The translations under genes were made by a program, and so were the position numbers. From contig MBPM02000036.1 of NCBI GenBank assembly GCA_001695595.3, positions 620,001 through 684,000 of the forward strand: a stretch of 64,000 nucleotides of DNA, written 5' to 3'. Positions 10,161 to 19,987 of the stretch are shown one piece after another; within the stretch, counting starts at the first letter, position 1; the number at the start of each line of letters is the position of its first letter. Source of the stretch: Plasmopara viticola (Eukaryota > Oomycota > Peronosporomycetes > Peronosporales > Peronosporaceae). The notes under the pieces are model-generated. The model did no database searches. It was given only the letters and a program-made list of their open reading frames with translations, and had not been told where the DNA came from.

Positions 10161-12902
10161 ATGACGATGGAGTTTGCCCCTGCTAGTGTACCGTCCACCG
10201 GCTCGTCGTACACGGACAAGGACCGTCCGCGGGACGAACCGGCCAAGTTGCATCTCTTTCGCTTTGGGACCGCCCGCGAGTTGTTTGCCCCCATGCAATA
10301 CAATGACAAGGACGAGACGGCCGTGGGGTCGCCCACGGAAAGTGGCCCGCATGGGCCTCGAGAGTGCAATTCGAGGGACGGACAGGGTGCGGACGGCGTG
10401 GCGCCGTCCAATCAATTGACGCATGAGCTCCAAGAGACGTCCGACTCGAGTGCCTGCCGTCGAGAGCACGAGCACGTGTATAAACCCATGGGGTCTGCGC
10501 ATGGCTCGCGACGCAAGAATAGTCTGGAAATGTTCCTCTCGCAGTCCCCTAGTCAAGCATTGGGCGGCGATTTCTTAAAGTTAAGTCTCGACGATCGGCA
10601 AGCGAGTCGGCAACCGAATGAGTTGCTTGCGCGAACGACGAGCAACGCGAGCGCGGGTGCCCGGGCCACGCGAAGTGGCCATGGGTACGAAAGGGGACAC
10701 TTTGAGTTGAACAGTGTGGCGGACGACGCCATGAGGGGACGGTATCGTCCCCCCGCCCACGCGCCACCAAGCACGAATCGGGACTCTGGCCCGCAAGTGC
10801 CGTCGTCACTGTCGCGGGGGAGTTCCGTATCGACTCCGTCGCCCGTCGTGTACCATGGCACGTATTTAATGCAGCATCCTCCGCTCGAGGAATCGTGGGC
10901 AACCCACGAGACGGGGCCTCGTGCCATGTACCATGACCACGTGCACGAGTACTATAGTCACCCCCCGTCGTACCTGCCGGAACCCTTGTACCAGCCCGAG
11001 TGGTACCGGGCACCCCCTGGGAATCCCGCGTATGGCTACAGTCACCCATCCAGTCGTGTCCAAGTCGTAGCAGGGCACTGGAACCCCGTTTTGGGCACTC
11101 CGTCGCCGCCACCACGGCTCTATGAGCATGGCACGCGTCTGTTTCCACCGTCCCGCGCGAACGGGATGCGGGGTCCGTCCATGGAGTACATGGCGCCGTC
11201 CCACGGGATGCAGCATCCACTCGCTCGTACGCACGGCCGCAATCTGTACGCACGCATGCCTCCACCCTTGCCCGAAAACTCGCCACCTCATTCGCCACGG
11301 AAAGGCTTGGGCCTAAAACCGTGCAAGTTTTTCGTGCAAGGCCATTGCCGCATGGGTACCAAGTGCAAGTTTGTGCATCACGCGAGCGCCGACGCGGCCA
11401 GTCATGCCCCTGGACGCACGCCTTTGTACCCTCAACGCATGGTGCTGTCGCCGCTTCCAATGATGCACACGCACGGGCCTCCTGGCGACGAGAGCACGTT
11501 TCCAAGCCGTGCCCACGCTCGTCTAGCGTTTCGTACCGATGCTTCGAGTGGCAATGGGTTGACGGGCACCTTGGTGCCCACCCCGCCGTCGCGCGTCGGG
11601 TCGTGTCCGACCGATTTGTCGACCATGAGTACTGCGTTGAGTGTAGCCGACATTCAAAATCGGGTCGTGGCCATGTCGAAGGATCAAAACGGGTGTCGTT
11701 TGTTGCAAGAACAGTTGGATTACGACGAGCGGACGGATTTGTGGGACGTGATTTACCACGAAGCGCTGGAGCATTTGGCCGACATGATGGTCGATCCGTT
11801 TGGGAATTATCTGTTTCAGAAACTGCTCGAACGCGTGGAGGACAAGCAACGGGTCGTGATTATTCGGCGCGTGAGTGCGCACCTCGTTGCCGCGGCCTTG
11901 AATCTGCACGGGACGCGGTCGGTGCAAAAGGTCGTGGAAGTGTGTGCCACGTGCCCCACGGTCGTAACCCCTGCGTCGGACGCCTCAACCGAGTTTGAGT
12001 ACCACCAGGAGCCTGCGATCACCCGGCGGCCATCCACGCGGTTACCCGATTTGATTGTCGACGCGCTGCAAGACGACGCCGTGCGGTTGTGTATCGATTC
12101 GAACGGCAATCACGTGATTCAACGGGCGTTGCAGTTTCTAGCGCCCGAGGACAATCAATTTGTGTTTGATGCCGTGTGCCAAGAGTGTACGACGGTCGGG
12201 ACGCACCGGCACGGGTGTTGCGTGCTGCAACGGTGCTTGGACGCGGCCAACAAGGGGCAAAAGACGGCCGTGATTGCCCAAGTGGAACGCCACGCGATGA
12301 AACTCATGCAAGATCCGTATGGGAATTACGTGGTCCAGTACGTGTTGGATTCGTGTACGGCCGAAGAAGCGCTGGGCGTGATGGTCAAGCCGTTGGGCCA
12401 CCTGTTTGACTTGTCGATTCAAAAGTTTAGTTCGAACGTGATTGAAAAGTGTTTGGAAAAGGCTCCCGAACGCGTGCGGCAGCAGTACTTGGCGGAACTC
12501 ACGACGTGTTCCAAGTTGAATCGCATGTTGCAAGATCAATTTGCGAATTACGTTGTCCAGCGGGCTCTGTGCGTGTGTGCAGAAGACCAGTGCCTGTTGC
12601 TGGTCCAAGCCATTCGACCGCACTTGGCGGCCATGAAGAATACGTCGGGCGGGCGTCGGATCACGGCGCGCATCTTGAAACGGTTTCCAAGCATGGACAT
12701 TGGGCTCGACAGTGGCGTGTCTTCCCCACGAGAGTGTTTTTTTGAGCCGGCGTTGATGATGAGGCCGTTGCCGGGCGCGTATTTGCCAGGACCGGCTGGG
12801 TTTGGGTATGGCAGGCCCGAGCCGTTGCCGTTTCCCGGCCGCGAGCCGGAAGCGGACGAGAGGCGACTCGAGGAGGAGTTTGATGGGTCGAGTCGGGCAT
12901 GA
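10161..12902 (+). CDS. Pumilio (Puf) RNA-binding protein with CCCH zinc finger
   Basis: Post-transcriptional regulator expected to bind mRNA 3' UTRs. The frame is open from an ATG at 9,987 (971 aa). The first 58 codons look like in-frame leader, so I prefer the ATG at 10,161 (913 aa). The N-terminal half is low-complexity, rich in Pro/Ser/His/Arg. A CCCH finger (C-x7-C-x5-C-x3-H) lies near 11,320-11,380. Eight Puf repeats span about 11,640-12,690, with recognition segments CRLLQ, NYLFQ, TRSVQ, NHVIQ, CCVLQ, NYVVQ, SNVIE, NYVVQ. An insertion of about 45 aa separates repeats 3 and 4. There is no intron. Oomycetes have a spore-stage Puf gene (M90 of P. infestans), but I cannot say this is its orthologue. 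The gene is GC-rich and convergent with the next gene. A possible polyadenylation signal AATAAA lies near 13,125. Confidence 0.93.
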   Translation: MTMEFAPASVPSTGSSYTDKDRPRDEPAKLHLFRFGTARELFAPMQYNDKDETAVGSPTESGPHGPRECNSRDGQGADGVAPSNQLTHELQETSDSSACRREHEHVYKPMGSAHGSRRKNSLEMFLSQSPSQALGGDFLKLSLDDRQASRQPNELLARTTSNASAGARATRSGHGYERGHFELNSVADDAMRGRYRPPAHAPPSTNRDSGPQVPSSLSRGSSVSTPSPVVYHGTYLMQHPPLEESWATHETGPRAMYHDHVHEYYSHPPSYLPEPLYQPEWYRAPPGNPAYGYSHPSSRVQVVAGHWNPVLGTPSPPPRLYEHGTRLFPPSRANGMRGPSMEYMAPSHGMQHPLARTHGRNLYARMPPPLPENSPPHSPRKGLGLKPCKFFVQGHCRMGTKCKFVHHASADAASHAPGRTPLYPQRMVLSPLPMMHTHGPPGDESTFPSRAHARLAFRTDASSGNGLTGTLVPTPPSRVGSCPTDLSTMSTALSVADIQNRVVAMSKDQNGCRLLQEQLDYDERTDLWDVIYHEALEHLADMMVDPFGNYLFQKLLERVEDKQRVVIIRRVSAHLVAAALNLHGTRSVQKVVEVCATCPTVVTPASDASTEFEYHQEPAITRRPSTRLPDLIVDALQDDAVRLCIDSNGNHVIQRALQFLAPEDNQFVFDAVCQECTTVGTHRHGCCVLQRCLDAANKGQKTAVIAQVERHAMKLMQDPYGNYVVQYVLDSCTAEEALGVMVKPLGHLFDLSIQKFSSNVIEKCLEKAPERVRQQYLAELTTCSKLNRMLQDQFANYVVQRALCVCAEDQCLLLVQAIRPHLAAMKNTSGGRRITARILKRFPSMDIGLDSGVSSPRECFFEPALMMRPLPGAYLPGPAGFGYGRPEPLPFPGREPEADERRLEEEFDGSSRA

Positions 12903-13172
12903 GCACGCGACGACGCACGTTGTTGCGGCAAGTTTTGCGCATTTTGTAGAAGAAGAAGGAGGGCATGTGTAGGCCTTTATATATCTCGAGCGGGAAGGAA
13001 AAGAACGAGCGCGGAGCAAGGAGCGGAGGGCACGAGTGGACGTGAAGGCTAGACGAATCGTATGCTGTATCAGTAAGCCGCCACTCGATTGCTGGCACAG
13101 GAACACAAGTAAGTGAGACTTAAGACAATAAAGTGAAAAAGTTTTGTTTTTTTCGACGTGTCTTGACCGCTC

Positions 13173-14905
13173 CTAGCACGTGAAGCCTCGTGGCGGTGAC
13201 TCGAGCCCCGGTCGTGGACTTTTGGGCCGCGTGTCGTCCAGCCGACCCGATTGGCACGCGTAGATCATCAAGCTTAAGCTCAAGAGCGCCTTGAACGCTG
13301 CCAAACAGCAAAAAAAGGCAATCGTGACGCCAAAACCGCTGGGCGAGACCAAGTCAATTGGCACGTCGACGAGCGCTTTCGAGACCATGCGCAAGACGAC
13401 ACAGGCCAAGGGGAGCGCCATTAACCCCAAGCGCTTGGACACATGGTGCGTGTGGTCCAAGATGGTCTCTTCGCTCTTCCAGCCCGTCAAATCCCGGCAA
13501 AGAATCGTCAAAAACTTGGAGTACATGGTCGGCGACAGCTGGTTGAATTTCGTAATGAACGCGTGTTTGAGCCAGTCAATAACCATCTCGGCCATGACGA
13601 CCATGGCCTGGCAAGCAATGGACAGAATTAGTGGCACGACGCGAGTGGAAAAGGAAGGAGGCGCTGGGAACGTACCGTGCCCCACGCCACGTCGCCCGTG
13701 GACGATTGCAAGAGAATGAGGCCAATGACGGTCAGTAATTTAAACCGCTCGACAATGTCGCTGCAACTGATTTGAAATAAATTCTGTTCTTCAAATTTCT
13801 TAAACACGGCACTCTTGAGTTCGGCAAAATTGTTGGAAATGAGCAACGTGAGCAACGACGAATTGCTGGAATTCACGGCCACGTTCAGGGTCACGACTTG
13901 GGCAAAGAGCAAGAGCGCGTGGAGCACGACGTACGTGGTGGCCACGGCAAAGGCCACAAACATGCGGGGGACACGGCGGGGGTGGTACTTGGCCGTATAA
14001 TACAGCGAATCTAACACGTCTTGGCCAAGCGACGAAAATAACCGGTCGAAAATTTCAATCATGGTAAATAACACGTATAATTTAATCATGGCTTGGCCGC
14101 GAATGGCGTGGTACACGCGAGACATGTCAATGTACCCCAACACGGTCGTCGCTACGGCCATGATGACGGCAACCATCAAGTCATAAAAGTGCGTCCGGCG
14201 AAAGACGCGGGCGTGGAAGCCCGAGGTCACGGCACAGCCACAGGCAAAGAGAATGCGCAGTGGCAAGTACGTAAACACGTACAGGAAACTATCGAGCGCT
14301 AACAAGACACCAAAGAAGAACAGTTGCTCGGTATGGAAGGGTACCCCAAAGAAATTTTGTACCCGTTCTTGATGCACTCCGTCCGTCGGTTTAATGTCGT
14401 GGACCCCAAAAATTTCCTTGTAAAAAAAATCCGCCAGTCGGAAAGGATGCGGGGCCGGTGGCATGACGGGTACATTGCCAGAAGCACTGCCAGGCCTTGG
14501 GGACGGACTTGACGTTAATGGGGCCTTTGTATGCGTAATGGATGGGCAGGGCGAACTCCTGGCGAGGGGCGGGACGGGCGAGAGGGTCGGGGGCGCGAGG
14601 GGCGACGAAAAGTCCGTCTGGATCTCGAGATGTGGCTTTTGTGCTAGTGAAAGGTTAACTACCTTTCTTGTAGTAAATGCTGAAGGGGATGTGGTGGATG
14701 GGATGAAAGTAGACGAAGTGGACTCGTAGTAAGGAGGCTCGGGAGACGATCGCCTTCGCTTAACGGAGCTGCTCGAGACGCCGACGACTCTGTGCGCTCT
14801 TCGATGATAAACAAGTCGCTTGCGGTGGAGAAAAGCGGAAGATACGTCGAGATGAGGCCTTGAACGTGGTGTATCATCGCTTGAGCACGATGGGAACGCT
14901 GTCAT
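13173..14905 (-). CDS. TAPT1: TAPT1/Emp65 family (DUF747) membrane protein
   Basis: Multi-pass endomembrane protein. The animal homologue works in ER/Golgi and ciliary biology; the yeast homologue Emp65 protects folding ER proteins. The coding sequence is complement(join(13173..13607,13676..14905)), 554 aa, close to human TAPT1. The 68-bp intron has donor GTACGT and acceptor CCAG and keeps the frame. The N-terminal 150 residues are Ser/Pro-rich and low-complexity. Family landmarks follow: LLALDSFLYVFTYLPLR, IRGQAMIKLYVLFTMIEIFD, VVTLNVAVNSSNSSLLTLL, SNNFAELKSAVFKKFEEQNL. Across the splice comes DWLKHAFITKFN. Several hydrophobic helices run through the core. It is divergent from RSPH10B with about 160 bp between the start codons. 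Confidence 0.95.
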
Positions 14906-15068
14906 GGAGATGGCAAAGCAAAAAAGGCGGAACGAGGGTGAAAGTCGATATAGTATTAAGTTGGAGTAGAAATCGTAATTTAAAGTGTACCAATTGTATG
15001 GAACAAGAGGTAACGAGTGCGTGTCGGTTCATGTGCCTTTTTTTCATAACGGACGCATTGTGCGACCG
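14906..15068. promoter_or_regulatory. Shared divergent promoter of TAPT1 and RSPH10B
   Basis: Only 163 bp separate the start codons of two divergent genes, so both core promoters must lie here or overlap the coding sequences. I do not see a perfect oomycete initiator (TCAYTYY). The AT-rich middle (about 14,945-14,985) is the likely opening region. Confidence 0.5.
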
Positions 15069-17318
15069 ATGACAAAGGAGACTTGTGCTGCAATGTTGGA
15101 GACGACTCGTATTCCGCTGGATTCTCGCGTGTTGGCAAGCGTGTTGGAGGGTTACGAAGGCGAGACACTCGAGGTTGGAACATGCGATGTACCAGTGTAC
15201 CACGGCAAAGGCAAAGCGGTCTTCAAGTCGAAGTTTACGTACAGTGGCGATTTTTTTAAAGGACGCATGCATGGTACAGGACGCATTGAATGGTCGTCAA
15301 GTGGTGTGATTTATGAAGGAGATATAAAGTACAATGAGATCACTGGACACGGAACGTATTGGTGGCCCAACGGCAGCTCGTACGTTGGACATGTCAAGTG
15401 TGGCAAACGACACGGGTACGGAGTTTTCGAGACGGGAGATAAAGGCACCGTCTCGATGGAACAAGAAGAAAATGGCACCAAAAGGGAGGAACTATCTTTG
15501 CCAAGTGATTGCTGCATAGAAAACCAGAGTGAAGAAAAGTCGGAGGATTTGTTTCGTACCGCTCGGTACTCGGGTGCGTGGCGAGATGGTGTACCACATG
15601 GGTACGGTGAAGTGGTCTTCGATGCTGTACACAATGTTCGGTACGAAGGGCAGTTTGCAGCCGGGGAACGCGAAGGACATGGCCGCATGTACTATGCGGA
15701 TGGGAGTGTGTACGCAGGCGATTGGCAAGCCAACGTGAAATGTGGACACGGCGTGATGACTTGGATGACATCGGCCGCAAGGCTCGATGAGACTTTAAGA
15801 GTGCCGCTTGAAATGTACGATGGCGAGTGGTACAACGATTGCCCGCACGGGTTTGGACGGTACGTATGGTACCAACAAGCAACTCAAGCCTCGAGTCAAA
15901 GCCTGTACGACCAGAATTGGTACCAAGGAGAGTTTCAGCAAGGACTGCGGCATGGCCGTGGCATGTTCTTTTACGCAAATGGCGCGCACTACGAAGGCGA
16001 GTGGCAAGCCAATACCAAAGATGGCTACGGCCTCTTTTTCCACGACGACGGACGCGTCTTTGTCGGTCTGTATGCGCACGATCGAACCCTTCGCGGCTCG
16101 GTCGCAACGGCACCACGTTCGTCGTCCACTCACAATGATGAAGTCATGCTCTACATTGACGATTTGCTGCCCTTTACCGACCGTCGTAAGCGTGAAAAAG
16201 CACGAAAGGCCATTGGCGACGCCACGTTGCGTCTCTTGACGGAACTTCGGGACCTTTATCGTGGGTACATTCCACCATCACGGCAATTGTTGCCTACTGC
16301 GCTTGACGACCGAGCCGCGAGTGGCAAGTTGCTTGACCTCGTTGACTGTCGGCAACTGCTGTGCCATTGTGGCGTGTACGTGACGAGCACAGAGCTGCAA
16401 AGGTACGTGGACAATGTTCGTACAGCACAGCGCACGACAGCGGTCGCGGAAGCAGTGGCCATGGAGATTGCCGAACACTTTGACCCTGTACGTCCAAATT
16501 TGCAGGAGGAACGTGCGAACAATCCACGGCGTCTCGACGTCGTTCCGTACAATGAACGCATTCTCTTTCGCGAATTTGTCGAGCTACTTGTACGCATGGC
16601 ATCTACGTGGGTCCACACTGCAGAAGCCGATGGGTTCGTTGAGCTAATCGCATGCGACGACAAACCCGACTTGCTTGCGACTGTATTCTCTGGATTGTAC
16701 GACCAAATGACGGCCGAGCGGTTGGACGGACCGACGCCACCACATGCCACGTGGTGGACACGACTGCGCGCCGAGTTAACGAGCAAGACACTGCACTGGA
16801 CTTTCAGGAAACATCACGATCAATTCCAAAAATTGTACGATAGCTGTAAAGGACTGGTCGTACAACAAAATCTGGTCGAACAGGGTAGGAGCTTATTGCT
16901 CGACGCTGCAGTCAGCGAGACGAAGAAACTAACCGTGTCGATCCAATCACTACTAGCCATGCTGTGTGACACGAAGCGAGTCAAGACGACCATCTTTACG
17001 TCGACATTTCAGCCCAAGGATGCCCTTGGAGCATTAACACAAGCGCTTGCACCCTCGTTTCCACCCGTGCCGGTCGAACGGCTCGAGCTTGGCGTGCGTC
17101 GCAAGGACGCCGAGCCGATTCTGGACCCTGATCCCTTCATCCTCGGTACCCACCTCGTGTTTTCCGACTTTCTAGCCGCGTTTGCGACCGTGCTCTTTGC
17201 CAAACAGCACGTGGCAATGGCCGACGGTTTATGGGATGATCACGCACGCCCATTGTCCGACCTGGTCGAGCAATTCATGGAGTCAGAGAAAGAACAAGGG
17301 TCAACACGGAGTCATTGA
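15069..17318 (+). CDS. RSPH10B: MORN-repeat protein, radial spoke head 10 homologue B
   Basis: Axonemal radial-spoke protein of motile flagella; in an oomycete this means zoospores. From the ATG at 15,069 it has 749 aa and no intron. The frame continues upstream only with non-ATG codons to 14,985. About nine MORN repeats (Y-x-G-x-W/F-x-x-G-x-x-H-G-x-G) fill residues ~35-350, for example YSGDFFKGRMHGTG, YVGHVKCGKRHGYG and YEGEWQANTKDGYG. The repeat order and the motif VLEGYEGETLEVG before them match animal RSPH10B. The helical C-terminal half has no named domain. The gene ends 22 bp before the convergent DNAJC11 stop. Its intact frame argues that the flagellar programme is still under selection. 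Confidence 0.9.
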   Translation: MTKETCAAMLETTRIPLDSRVLASVLEGYEGETLEVGTCDVPVYHGKGKAVFKSKFTYSGDFFKGRMHGTGRIEWSSSGVIYEGDIKYNEITGHGTYWWPNGSSYVGHVKCGKRHGYGVFETGDKGTVSMEQEENGTKREELSLPSDCCIENQSEEKSEDLFRTARYSGAWRDGVPHGYGEVVFDAVHNVRYEGQFAAGEREGHGRMYYADGSVYAGDWQANVKCGHGVMTWMTSAARLDETLRVPLEMYDGEWYNDCPHGFGRYVWYQQATQASSQSLYDQNWYQGEFQQGLRHGRGMFFYANGAHYEGEWQANTKDGYGLFFHDDGRVFVGLYAHDRTLRGSVATAPRSSSTHNDEVMLYIDDLLPFTDRRKREKARKAIGDATLRLLTELRDLYRGYIPPSRQLLPTALDDRAASGKLLDLVDCRQLLCHCGVYVTSTELQRYVDNVRTAQRTTAVAEAVAMEIAEHFDPVRPNLQEERANNPRRLDVVPYNERILFREFVELLVRMASTWVHTAEADGFVELIACDDKPDLLATVFSGLYDQMTAERLDGPTPPHATWWTRLRAELTSKTLHWTFRKHHDQFQKLYDSCKGLVVQQNLVEQGRSLLLDAAVSETKKLTVSIQSLLAMLCDTKRVKTTIFTSTFQPKDALGALTQALAPSFPPVPVERLELGVRRKDAEPILDPDPFILGTHLVFSDFLAAFATVLFAKQHVAMADGLWDDHARPLSDLVEQFMESEKEQGSTRSH

Positions 17319-17340
17319 AAACGCCGAGCCAATTTATTTC

Positions 17341-19440
17341 CTAGTGCACGCGTCCCACGGGCCCCATGAGTTGGGCATACTTTGACGGTAAACTAACGGC
17401 TTGTTCATCGTCAAACGTGGCTTCAAACACTTGACCGCCGTACACGTATCGTACATACCTAATTAGCATGCAGCAAGCCAAGCGTGAGCACTCGAGCAAC
17501 ATTATTAGGGCAGACGTGTGCGTACAGCAAAGGGTTAACACTAGCCGGGCACGAGGAGTGTGCGTCGGCGATGGTGTGCAGTGTATCCACGCACGGATTG
17601 TAAAAGCCAAGGAGCTTGGCTTTCGACGCCGACGTGAGAGCAAGGGTGCCGTTCTAATCACAAAATTGGTAAGAAATAATCGCAACCTCCCCTTTTCGTC
17701 CGTACCTTGACGAAGAACCGAAGCGGAATCGTGACGTCGATACACGCTGGCTTGAACCCCTCCGTCGTGGCTTCTTCTCGTGCAAAGTACTCGTCCCTGT
17801 CACCTTCACGGTCTGTGAAGCGACTGGTATCTAGCATATGGTCAACGTGCTCGCCCTGAGCGTCACACGAGTCGGGATTGGTCGGATGCTGGCCGTATCG
17901 TCCGAGCAATATGATTAAGCCTTTGCCATCTGGTCGTTCTTGTTCGTGCTTGAGATTTTCTTCGGCCCAACGAGCCATCAACTGTTGCTGTTCCTGTGCA
18001 CTTTGTGACGCCGTGACAAGGTAATGCCGTTGCATGGCAAGACGCGCGTGCGCTGCACGTCGACGCTGCCGCGCTTGCGCCGGTTTGAGGAGCTGCGAGA
18101 CGATGGCCGCTACGACAAACGGGGAGGCTGCGGCACAAAAGGCAAACGACGTCGACTGCGCCGAGAAGGGCGAGAGGAAAATGGGCACGACGAACCGGAC
18201 ACTGCCACGGGTAAAGCCCAACCGAAGCGTGACGCCTGCACGTGCGAGCAAGACGCCGACCGCCACGCGGGTACGATGCGAGAGTTCTCGACTCATGCCC
18301 GTGACGATGGACACGCCCGCCATCATACTCGCGCGCAAGGAAAGTTTGATGGTCGCGGCACTGGTGATTGCGCGACGGACTTGCAGCGAGAGATTCGGAC
18401 CCGCTGCGTTTACTGCGACGGCTGCCGTGGCCGTCTGCGTGTCCGTGTCGTGCCCAAGGGATCCCGAGAGGCCGTCACGTGTACTCCACATCATGGAGCC
18501 ATGGAGTTGGGGGGCCAAGAGCTGGTTCACACCCACAGACAGGTCGAGTCCGTGCTCGTCGAGCTCGGGAATGAGCATAAAGACCGTGTACCGCGACACA
18601 GGTTGACTCAGTTGACAGTGGAGCTTGGGCACCGAGCCGAGTTGACTCGAGAGCGTGACGGACGGGAAACTTGGGTTTAATGACTTGTACGACAGTGCCG
18701 TGGTGAAGCCACCCATGGTCAGGCCGAGTCGGTCGTACATAAAGCCCCCAATCGACAACTTGGTCGTACGAGACAAGGGAAAGTCCGTCCGTTGATGGAG
18801 TGTCATTTGCGTCCGAGCCACGTAGTGGACGTGAGGGTCCAAGAGATGACGGAACGCTTGCATGGGTGCATGGACCCAGTCGGACGCATCGACATGCATG
18901 GCCAGTTCGCTATGGGACACGAATTGGACGTCAAGAGCCTGTTCGTGCCGTTGCCGCACGAGCTTTTCCATGTATTGTTGCACCTCGTCGCGTGTTTGCA
19001 AGTGGAAGCCGACCATGTTTTGTGAAGCGATGTGATCTTGTTCGAGGACCTGGATGCCCTGTCATTCGTTCAAACAGACCATGGACGGCCGGACACCGTT
19101 TCGGTATCAAGTTTGAGAATTCCATGAGGAAAGTGAGAAATGGTACTGTCCTTACCTTTTCGCCGTACATGTCATAGACGTGCCGTTTGATTGGATCAAT
19201 TAATACTTTGTACGCACGGTCGAGTACCGCATATTGTGCATTGGCTGCTGCCACAATCTCTGCGTGGCCTTGACGTCGTCGATCCGGATGGAATTCACGT
19301 GAGAGCGAGAGGAAGCGGTTTCGGATTTCACTACTTGACGCATCACGTTCCACACCGAGTAGGACATAGTAATCACGCTCGATTTGGCGCCATGAAGTCG
19401 CGTCTTCTTCGGGCGGTGGCGCCTCACTGTCCACTGCCAT
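17341..19440 (-). CDS. DNAJC11: DNAJC11-type J-domain protein (D1, intact)
   Basis: Mitochondrial outer-membrane-linked J protein; the animal homologue associates with MICOS/SAM and cristae. The proposed coding sequence is complement(join(17341..17458,17595..17653,17706..19058,19156..19440)), 604 aa. All introns are GT-AG: donors GTAAGG, GTACGG, GTGCGT. The J domain is in exon 1 (RDYYVLLGVERDASSSE, then the HPD at FHPDRRR). A long beta-rich middle follows. The DUF3395 C-terminus includes FFVK, GFYNP and RYVYGGQVFEA. I chose the ATG at 19,440 because the upstream in-frame sequence is not kept in copy D3. The last two exons are short and predicted from frame and homology only. The 5' two-thirds (from 18,181) is the start of the tandem duplication; the C-terminal part is unique to this copy. 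Confidence 0.88.
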
Positions 19441-19987
19441 CGAAATCTCCTTGAGTAGACAGATTGTGTAGACGCTTACATACCTTGGGTACGGTACTAA
19501 TTTGTTCCTTATGACCCACACTTTTGCGCAATTTAAGCAGGCACTTCATAAATTGATGTTTCAGCTACTTCACGGTGCTTCTGTCCACATATCGGTTTTT
19601 ACTGTCTGCCGCCGCAAAAACTCTGAGAGGCACCACTATACGTACAATACTTTTCCTCTATTTGTAATAAAGGAATGACCTGGTAATATGAATCACTACG
19701 TTACGTATTGTTAACGCGTGGACTGCGTCAATAAGCGCTACAGCAAAAGAAATGTCGGCTGAAAGTAGTTTTTTTCTTCTGAGTCGATAGTCGACGACAG
19801 CGCAAATAACAGGGACGCAGCGCAAGGATCAGCCGAAGAAAACGATATAATACTTTTAAGTGTTGAGCCAATGTTTGTACTAACCCGCCAAAGAGTAATG
19901 TATTTTTATTTAAGACTGGCATTATAGGTCACAAACAAGAGGGGCGATACATGCATACAAGACAGTGCACCTCGATAATTCTAGTCT
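19441..19987. other. DNAJC11-effector spacer
   Basis: About 550 bp between the D1 start and the E1 stop. No gene. The equivalent in unit 2 (30,890-31,437) is almost identical. The E3 and E4 copies keep an extra stretch of about 75 bp here (near 44,205-44,280 and 49,515-49,600) that units 1 and 2 lack. In unit 3 this spacer is where the 6.9 kb insertion landed. Confidence 0.7.

Noticed and set aside
10549..11505. A 318-codon minus-strand frame opposite the Puf coding region, and a 322-codon one at 12,138-13,106
   Set aside because: Long antisense frames are common opposite GC-rich genes; composition is Arg/His/Thr-rich with no domain.
17658..18680. Plus-strand frames opposite DNAJC11 (for example 18,024-18,680)
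   Set aside because: Shadow of the real minus-strand gene, which has an HPD-containing J domain and consistent splice sites.
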